Shown: piece after piece, positions 6,172 to 10,752 of the stretch
How the letters are laid out: each line of letters begins with the position of its first letter
Numbering within the stretch: the first letter of the stretch is position 1
Assembly (NCBI GenBank): GCA_019236545.1
Contig: JAFAIV010000115.1
Coordinates: 1-10,752, forward strand
Direction: 5' to 3'
Length of the DNA: 10,752 nt
From: Actinomycetota bacterium
GTDB taxonomy: Bacteria > Actinomycetota > Thermoleophilia > Gaiellales > Gaiellaceae
The notes under the pieces: generated by a model
Told to the model about the DNA's origin: nothing
The model's database searches: none
The model's input: only the letters and a program-made list of their open reading frames with translations
Program-made: the position numbers and the translations under genes

Positions 6172-7467
6172 GTGAGGTTCCACAGCGCGCGCTTCGACGC
6201 GATCGGCGTCACGAACCAGGTCACGGTCACAGACCCGTGGCTGCTCGACGCCGCGCTCGACATCGCCCGGGACCAGGTCGCCGCGCTCGACCTGGCGGCG
6301 AGCCGCTTCCGCGACGACTCGGAGCTCGCCGAGCTCAACCGGCGCGGCCGGCTGCGCGTCTCGCCGCTGCTCCTGGAGGCGATCGGGACAGCGATCCGCG
6401 CGGCGCGCGACACCGGCGGTCTCGTCGACCCGACGATCGGCGCGGCGCTGCGCGGCCTCGGCTACGACCGCGACTTCGACGTCGTCGCCTCGCGCGGCGT
6501 TCGGCCCGAGTTCGAGCTCGTCCCGGCGACGGGATGGCGGTCGGTGCAGGTCGAGGGTGACGTCGTCTCGTTGCGGCCGGGGACCGAGCTCGACCTCGGC
6601 GCGACCGCGAAGGCGTGGGCAGCGGACCGGATCGCGCGGCGGATCCGCGAGGCGACCGGCGCCGAGGTGCTCGTCAGCCTCGGTGGGGACGTCGCGGCCG
6701 CGGGCGCGCCGCACGGCGGCTGGCCCGTCCGGGTCTCCGACTCGAGTCGCCGCGACGAGGGAGGGCAGGTCGTCGCCGTGCGCGGCGGCGGGCTCGCCAC
6801 CTCGAGCACGACCGTCCGCCGCTGGCGCGCCGGTGACGCGGAGCTCCACCACATCGTCGACCCGCGCACGGGCGCGCCCGCGACCGAGGTCTGGCGGACG
6901 GTCAGCGTCGTCGCGCGGTCGTGCGCCGAGGCGAACACCGCCTCGACCGCGGCGATCCTCCTCGGCGACGGCGCGGTCTCCTGGCTCGAGGCCCGCGGCC
7001 TGCACGCCCGGCTCGTCCGCCCCGACGGCGCGGTCGTCACGACCGGGGGCTGGCCCCGCTCGCACGCAGAGCAGAGGCAGGCGCCGCGCGCGGCCGCGCC
7101 GCGGGCGCGGCGTTCGGGAAGCCTGGAGGACATCGATCCCGCCCGTCGCGACGAGCGCGAGCGCGGCCGGCGCCATGTCCGCAGCGCGACCGCGTGGGTC
7201 GCCGCCGCGGCGACCGGAGCGACTGCGTTCCTCGTCGCCACGCTCGGCCTCACGCACAAGGCGACGCCCACGGCCTCCATCACGACGACGCCGGCGACCC
7301 GGAGCCTCGCAACCGCGCATCCGAAGGTGAAGGCGCACGCCGCGGCCGCCCGCAAGAAGACGACGCACGTGACCACTGCCACGGCCTCCACCCAGGCGCC
7401 CGCCGCCGCCGCGCCCGCACCGGTGATCACGCAGGCGCCGCCGGTCGCCGTCTCGGGAGGATCGTGA
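6172..7467 (+). CDS. FAD:protein FMN transferase (ApbE family) with C-terminal membrane anchor and Thr/Ala/Pro-rich tail
   Basis: Residues 1 to about 295 form an ApbE domain, which cuts FAD and attaches FMN to a Thr/Ser of a target protein. Family motifs appear in order: RFDAIG near the N-terminus, SRFRDDSELAELNR, VDPTIGAALRGLGY, DLGATAKAWAADR, LVSLGGDVAAAG, and LATSS followed by HHIVDPRTG. There is no N-terminal signal peptide. The protein then continues, unlike a standard ApbE: a basic linker (about 296-337), a hydrophobic segment (about 338-361) and a 70-residue tail rich in Thr, Ala, Pro and Lys. The tail resembles the anchor/linker half of actinobacterial FMN-binding proteins, but no FMN-binding domain follows. 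By the positive-inside rule the ApbE domain would be cytosolic and the tail outside. GTG 6172 is the only start fitting the domain. Its stop overlaps the next gene's start as TGATG. Confidence 0.88.
   Translation: MRFHSARFDAIGVTNQVTVTDPWLLDAALDIARDQVAALDLAASRFRDDSELAELNRRGRLRVSPLLLEAIGTAIRAARDTGGLVDPTIGAALRGLGYDRDFDVVASRGVRPEFELVPATGWRSVQVEGDVVSLRPGTELDLGATAKAWAADRIARRIREATGAEVLVSLGGDVAAAGAPHGGWPVRVSDSSRRDEGGQVVAVRGGGLATSSTTVRRWRAGDAELHHIVDPRTGAPATEVWRTVSVVARSCAEANTASTAAILLGDGAVSWLEARGLHARLVRPDGAVVTTGGWPRSHAEQRQAPRAAAPRARRSGSLEDIDPARRDERERGRRHVRSATAWVAAAATGATAFLVATLGLTHKATPTASITTTPATRSLATAHPKVKAHAAAARKKTTHVTTATASTQAPAAAAPAPVITQAPPVAVSGGS
7455..7460 (+). promoter_or_regulatory. Ribosome binding site for the ferric-reductase-like gene
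   Basis: GGGAGG lies six bases before ATG 7467, supporting that start over the in-frame GTG at 7464, which would be only three bases away. Confidence 0.6.
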
Positions 7468-8045
7468 TGATCGCTTCCGCCGCCTTCTCCGCGAACGCGG
7501 TCTGGTACGTGATGCGCGCGACCGGCGTCGTCTCGCTCGTCCTCCTGACGGCCGTCCTCGTGCTCGGGATCGCGACGTTCCGCCGCTGGCGGCCGGCTCG
7601 CCTGCCGCGCTTCGTGACCCCCGCGCTGCATCGCTCGCTCTCCCTGCTCGCGGTCGCCTTCCTCGCCGTCCACGTGCTCGCGGCCGTCGCCGACACGTAC
7701 GCGAAGGTCGGAATGGTCTCCGCCCTCGTTCCCTTCACGTCCGGCTGGAAGCCGTTCTGGGTCGGGTTCGGCGCCGTCTCGCTCGACCTGACGGCGGCGA
7801 TCGTCGTCACGAGCCTCCTCCGCGACCGGATCCCCGCGCGCCTCTGGCGCGGCGTCCACTGGCTCGCCTACGCCTCGTGGCCGGTCGCGCTCGCGCACAG
7901 CCTCGGCAGCGGCACCGACCTCCTGTCGCTGTGGTTCCGCGGCGTCGCCGTCGCCTGCGTCGTCTCGGTCGGCGGCAGCCTGATCTGGCGCGTGATGGCG
8001 CCGGCCGAGGAGAAGCACCTCGAGCCGAGGATGGCGGAGCTGTGA
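7467..8045 (+). CDS. Ferric-reductase-like transmembrane protein (bis-heme, five TM)
   Basis: This 192-residue protein has about five membrane helices (near residues 9-32, 56-77, 95-116, 128-147 and 153-175). Two helices carry paired histidines: His55 and His69 separated by 13 residues, and His131 and His144 separated by 12. This is the heme-ligand spacing of the ferric reductase / NADPH oxidase / cytochrome b superfamily, placing two b hemes across the membrane. No FAD- or NAD-binding domain is attached, so electrons must come from a separate protein; the NuoF-like flavoprotein and ferredoxin encoded next are obvious candidates. ATG 7467 overlaps the ApbE stop and its TGA overlaps the next start as GTGA. 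Its acceptor is unknown: a flavinylated exported protein, ferric iron and quinone are all possible. Confidence 0.82.
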   Translation: MIASAAFSANAVWYVMRATGVVSLVLLTAVLVLGIATFRRWRPARLPRFVTPALHRSLSLLAVAFLAVHVLAAVADTYAKVGMVSALVPFTSGWKPFWVGFGAVSLDLTAAIVVTSLLRDRIPARLWRGVHWLAYASWPVALAHSLGSGTDLLSLWFRGVAVACVVSVGGSLIWRVMAPAEEKHLEPRMAEL

Positions 8046-9253
8046 AGGCGGTGGCAGCTCGCGTGGATGCCGTCGCCGTCCGCCGCCTGCTACCGACCTC
8101 GGAGCCGCTCGGCTGGCGGGACTACGGCGCCCGCTACGGGTCGCTCCCCTTCGCGGACGCAGGACTCCTCGACGAGGTCGAGGCGAGCGGCCTGACAGGC
8201 CGCGGCGGCGCCGGCTTCCCGACCGCGCAGAAGCTCCGCGCCGTGCGCGAGGGGCGGCGCCCCGTCGTCGTCGCAAACGGGACCGAGGGCGAGCCCGCAA
8301 GCTGGAAGGACAAGACCCTGCTGCGGCTCAACCCGCACCTCGTCATCGACGGAGCGCTGCTCGCGGCGGAACTCGTCGGCGCGCGGCGGGTCGTCCTCGC
8401 CGTCGGCCGCCACGGCGCCGAGCAGGTGCGAATCGCCCGCGCGCTCGCGGCCCGTCCGGACGGCGGCGCAGTCGAGCTCGCCACCGTCCCCGAGCGGTTC
8501 GTCGTCGGCGAGGAGAGCGCGCTCGTCCACTGGATCAACGGCGGCGAGGCGAAGCCCACAGGCCGCAGGTCCCGCCCCTACCAGCGAGGCGTCGACGGCC
8601 GGCCGACGCTCGTCCAGAACGTCGAGACGCTCGCCAACCTCGCCCTCGTCGCCCGCTACGGCGCCGACTGGTTCCGCCGCGACGAGACCGTCCTCGCCAC
8701 TGTCGGTGGCGCCGTCCGCAGGCCCGGCGTCGTCGAGGTGCCGCTCGGCGTCCCGTTCCCGGAGCTCTTCTCGCGCGCCGGCGGCGTTACCGAGCCGGTG
8801 CAGGCGTACCTCGTCGGCGGCTACTTCGGCCGCTGGCTGCCGGCGCAGGACACCCTGCGCCTGACCGGGGAGATGGGCGCGCGCGTCGTCGTCGCGCTTC
8901 CGGCCCGCTCCTGCGGTCTCGTCGAGTCAGCGCGGGTCGTGGCGTACATGGCGCAGCAGAGCGCGAAGCAGTGCGGCCCGTGCCTCTTCGGGCTCCAGGC
9001 TCTCGCGGAGAGCTTCGCGACGATCGCCCGCGCGGAGCCGGAAGCAGCGGAGGCCGTCGCCCGGCTCGAGCGGCTCGAGCGCCGGATCCGCGGCCGTGGC
9101 GCCTGCGCCCACCCCGACGGCGCGCTCGGCCTCGCCGCGAGTGCCGTGCGCGTCTTCGGCGCCGAGCTCTCCGCCCACGCGTCGGGCCGCTGCACGGCCC
9201 ACGACCACGAGCCGGTCCTGCCGACTCCCCACGTGAAGGGAGGCTGGCGGTGA
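8042..9253 (+). CDS. NuoF-like FMN/Fe-S flavoprotein with SLBB and 51K-type cluster domain
   Basis: This 403-residue protein is related to the NADH-binding 51-kDa subunit of complex I (NuoF). The FMN/NADH-site motif GRGGAGFP is at residues 53-60, NGTEGEP begins at 79, and VVGEESALV marks the next conserved loop. An SLBB-like segment (near GGAVRRPGVVEVPLG) precedes the C-terminal cluster domain. There Cys311 and Cys314 (QCGPC) and Cys355 (GACAHPDG) remain, but the position of the first NuoF cluster cysteine is Ala308, so only three of the four usual ligands are present. No NuoE or NuoG gene is nearby, so this is not complex I. It probably passes electrons between a pyridine nucleotide, the ferredoxin and the membrane heme protein. 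The start is GTG 8042, overlapping the upstream stop; GTG 8051 is possible. It overlaps the ferredoxin start as GGTGA. Confidence 0.85.
   Translation: MKAVAARVDAVAVRRLLPTSEPLGWRDYGARYGSLPFADAGLLDEVEASGLTGRGGAGFPTAQKLRAVREGRRPVVVANGTEGEPASWKDKTLLRLNPHLVIDGALLAAELVGARRVVLAVGRHGAEQVRIARALAARPDGGAVELATVPERFVVGEESALVHWINGGEAKPTGRRSRPYQRGVDGRPTLVQNVETLANLALVARYGADWFRRDETVLATVGGAVRRPGVVEVPLGVPFPELFSRAGGVTEPVQAYLVGGYFGRWLPAQDTLRLTGEMGARVVVALPARSCGLVESARVVAYMAQQSAKQCGPCLFGLQALAESFATIARAEPEAAEAVARLERLERRIRGRGACAHPDGALGLAASAVRVFGAELSAHASGRCTAHDHEPVLPTPHVKGGWR
9238..9243 (+). promoter_or_regulatory. Ribosome binding site for the ferredoxin
   Basis: GGGAGG ends six bases before GTG 9250, inside the 3' end of the NuoF-like gene, and fixes the ferredoxin start. 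Confidence 0.65.
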
Positions 9254-9471
9254 AGGAACTGCGACTCGTCGTCGACCCGATCCGCTGCGACGCGTACGGC
9301 CACTGCGCCGAGCTGCTCCCGGAGCTGATCGAGCTCGACGACTGGGGCTACCCCATCCTCCGCGACGACGAGGTGCCGCGCCATCTCCGCGGCGACGCGA
9401 GAAAGGCCGTCGCCTCGTGCCCCCGCCTCGCGCTCTCGCTCGAGCGCGCCCGCGCGAAGAGCAAGGCCTAG
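9250..9471 (+). CDS. Three-cysteine single-cluster ferredoxin ([3Fe-4S] or [4Fe-4S])
   Basis: This 73-residue cytoplasmic ferredoxin has the pattern CxxXxxC...CP. Cys13 and Cys19 are five residues apart, with Tyr16 where the second cysteine of a [4Fe-4S] motif would be, and Cys57 lies in CPRLAL. The PELIELDDWGY segment between them is typical of the small actinobacterial ferredoxins often paired with cytochrome P450s. Such proteins usually hold a [3Fe-4S] cluster, or a [4Fe-4S] cluster with an unusual fourth ligand. Here no P450 is nearby, and the overlapping NuoF-like gene is the likely partner. GTG 9250 has a well-placed ribosome binding site. The TAG stop shares the tetranucleotide CTAG (9468-9471) with the stop of the opposing Nudix gene. 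Confidence 0.9.
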   Translation: MKELRLVVDPIRCDAYGHCAELLPELIELDDWGYPILRDDEVPRHLRGDARKAVASCPRLALSLERARAKSKA

Positions 9472-10007
9472 GCGAGCTCGTCCGCCCACTCGCCCGCGAG
9501 CAGGCGCGGGACGAGGTCGTCGAGGATCCGCAGAGTCATCCCCCAGAGCACCTTGCCGCCGACCGGGATGCCGTCGACGAGGAGGCCGTCGGGGAAGCGC
9601 GACGACGTGAACAGGAGCTCGCGGCGGTGCGCCGGGTCCCAGAGCTCCTCGACAGCCGGCTCGAGCACCTCGGCGACCTCGTGCGGATTCGGCCGCCAGG
9701 CGGCGCCGAGCGGGATCCGGCCGAGGATCGGGTGGACGTCGAGGTTCGTAGGCCCGCTCCGCACCGGCGGCAGCTCCTCGATCACGCGCACGGAGGCGGG
9801 GTCGAGCCCGATCTCCTCCTCCGCTTCGCGCAGCGCGGCGTCGAGCGCCGTCTCGCCCGGATCGACGCGGCCGCCCGGGAGGGCGAGCTGCCCGCCGTGG
9901 TGTCCGCGGTCGGTGCGGACGATCAGGACGATCCGGAGCAGGCCGTCGTGGTCGCGGTAGACCGGCGCGAGGACGGCGGCGACGCCGTCACTGCTGGACG
10001 TCGTCAC
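9468..10007 (-). CDS. Nudix hydrolase, NudL-like (possible CoA diphosphatase)
   Basis: This 179-residue protein carries a complete Nudix box at residues 46-68: Gly46, Glu52, the run REAEEE at 60-65, Gly67 and Leu68, matching Gx5Ex7REUxEExGU. Immediately upstream is HGGQLALPGG, matching the HxGQxxxPGG part of the UPF0035 signature that marks NudL-type coenzyme A diphosphatases. These split CoA into phosphoadenosine phosphate and phosphopantetheine; other nucleoside-diphosphate substrates remain possible. The GTG start at 10007 lies just before the first conserved strand and overlaps the 3' end of the racemase gene by 20 bases. An ATG at 10160 in the same frame would add a low-complexity Arg/Ser extension lying entirely inside the racemase gene and was not used. 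No clear ribosome binding site is seen, so translational coupling is likely. Confidence 0.85.
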   Translation of the reverse strand: MTTSSSDGVAAVLAPVYRDHDGLLRIVLIVRTDRGHHGGQLALPGGRVDPGETALDAALREAEEEIGLDPASVRVIEELPPVRSGPTNLDVHPILGRIPLGAAWRPNPHEVAEVLEPAVEELWDPAHRRELLFTSSRFPDGLLVDGIPVGGKVLWGMTLRILDDLVPRLLAGEWADELA

Positions 10008-10752
10008 CGGGCCAGGTGTCCGAGAGGAGATAGCCCTCCGGGAAGGGGTCGGTCGGGTCGACGAGCACCTGCGTGATCCCCGTGATCCACGCGCTGCCGC
10101 GGATCGCCGGCACGACCGCGGGGCGCCCGCCGACGGTCGTCTCCGAGACGATCCGGCCATCGAACGTCGTGCCGAGGACGGACGCGTGGGTCATCGCGTC
10201 TCCCGCGCGCATCAGCCCGCGCGCGTGGAGCGCGGCCATGCGCGCCGAGAGGCCGGTGCCGGTCGCGGAGCGGTCGAGCCGCCCCGGCGCGACGACGACC
10301 GCGTTCCGGCTCGTCGCGCCGACGCCGCGCCACGGCTCCGCGATCTCGACGATCGAGACGCCCGCGATCTCCGGGTTGTCCGGGTGGGCACACGGCAGCT
10401 GCTCGCGCGCGGCGAGCCGGATCCGCTCGCCCGCGTCGGAGAGGTCGCGCGCCTCGTGCGGCTCGAGCGCGAAGCCGAGGGCGGCCGCGTCGGCGATCGC
10501 GTACCACATGCCCCCGAACGCGACGTCGACGGTGAGCGTGCCGAGCCCCTCGACCTCGAGCGGCGCGTCGAGCCGATCGGCGAAGCAGGGGACGTTCGTC
10601 AGCTCGACGCTCTCGCACCTCCCGTCGCGGCAGGCCGCCCGCACCTCGACCACGCCGGCCGGCGCCTCCAGCCGGAGCACCGTCTCCGGCTCCTCCATCG
10701 GCACCATCCCGGTCTCGAGCAGGACGGTGGCGACGCAGATCGTGTTCGAGCC
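9988..10752 (-). CDS. Proline racemase superfamily protein with non-canonical catalytic residues, 5' partial
   Basis: The right edge cuts the N-terminal part; 254 residues remain of a family that is usually about 310-345 long. The first visible residues, GSNTICVATVLLETG, correspond to the region that reads CGHGTIG in proline racemase and 4-hydroxyproline 2-epimerase. HPDNPEI occurs mid-protein. The second catalytic motif, DRSPCGTG in canonical enzymes, reads DRSATGTG here, with Thr encoded by minus-strand ACC at 10261-10263. The family includes proline racemase, hydroxyproline epimerases and trans-3-hydroxy-L-proline dehydratase; those enzymes mostly keep the second Cys. With it lost, a different reaction, or no catalysis, must be considered. 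The residue of the first catalytic position lies just outside the window. The gene is co-directional and overlapping with the Nudix gene, probably the last two genes of a unit entering from the right. Confidence 0.85.
   Translation of the reverse strand, partial: GSNTICVATVLLETGMVPMEEPETVLRLEAPAGVVEVRAACRDGRCESVELTNVPCFADRLDAPLEVEGLGTLTVDVAFGGMWYAIADAAALGFALEPHEARDLSDAGERIRLAAREQLPCAHPDNPEIAGVSIVEIAEPWRGVGATSRNAVVVAPGRLDRSATGTGLSARMAALHARGLMRAGDAMTHASVLGTTFDGRIVSETTVGGRPAVVPAIRGSAWITGITQVLVDPTDPFPEGYLLSDTWPGDDVQQ

Noticed and set aside
4485..6413. Very long open frame on the minus strand opposite the amine oxidase
   Set aside because: Its translation is a low-complexity Arg/Ala/Val/Glu-rich product without any domain, a normal by-product of GC-rich codons on the opposite strand; the plus strand carries clear FAD-binding motifs.
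7192..7224. ATGAT-like sequence in the ApbE tail as a self-flavinylation site
   Set aside because: The flavinylation motif needs an Asp and an exposed loop (DGxSGAT type); here TGAT lies inside a hydrophobic membrane helix without the Asp.
6462..8300. Long minus-strand open frame opposite ApbE, the heme protein and the NuoF-like gene
   Set aside because: Composition is Arg/Ala/Ser-rich with no motif, and it spans three well-supported plus-strand genes.
8042..9253. Complex I NuoF gene
   Set aside because: No NuoE, NuoG or other nuo genes are adjacent, one cluster cysteine is missing, and the context is a ferric-reductase-like membrane protein.

Overview
The window is about 70% GC or higher, densely coding, uses GTG and TTG starts freely and contains many overlapping stop/start junctions. 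Together with the protein types, this suggests a high-GC actinobacterium. A deep-branching lineage such as Thermoleophilia is my guess from overall protein style, not something the sequence proves. No rRNA, tRNA, CRISPR array, transposase or phage gene is visible.

Region 1 (about 1-3588, + strand) is a biosynthetic module. It opens inside a large membrane-bound single-module NRPS: the end of an adenylation domain, a carrier (T) domain, then six membrane segments alternating with three hexapeptide-repeat-like domains. This is the layout of epsilon-poly-L-lysine synthetase (Pls) and its relatives, which make amino-acid homopolymers without a classical condensation or thioesterase domain. Its stop codon overlaps the start of a small 4'-phosphopantetheinyl transferase, the enzyme needed to prime the carrier domain. 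The visible half of the adenylation specificity code looks like that of lysine or a related diamino acid.

Region 2 (3600-4436) is a MalG-type sugar ABC permease with no partner genes in view, beginning 11 bases after the transferase. An 8-bp-arm palindrome lies across its start codon.

Region 3 (4506-9471, + strand) is a redox module. It comprises a Tat-exported FAD amine oxidase, an ApbE-type FMN transferase carrying an unusual C-terminal membrane anchor and Thr/Ala/Pro-rich tail, a five-helix bis-heme ferric-reductase-like membrane protein, a NuoF-like flavoprotein and a three-cysteine ferredoxin. The last four genes overlap end to start and look like one operon. They could carry electrons from a cytoplasmic flavin/Fe-S pair through membrane heme to an extracytosolic acceptor. 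The gap before ApbE holds a PhoB/OmpR-style direct repeat and a hairpin containing the only Shine-Dalgarno-like sequence.

Region 4 (9468-10752, - strand) is a convergent two-gene unit: a proline-racemase-superfamily gene cut by the right edge, followed by an overlapping NudL-like Nudix hydrolase. The ferredoxin and Nudix stop codons share a single CTAG, so there is no spacer between the opposing operons.

The best leads are the Pls-like synthetase with its linked transferase, the ApbE fusion whose tail resembles the anchor half of an FMN-binding protein without its flavin-carrying domain, and the racemase-family enzyme with Thr in place of a catalytic Cys.
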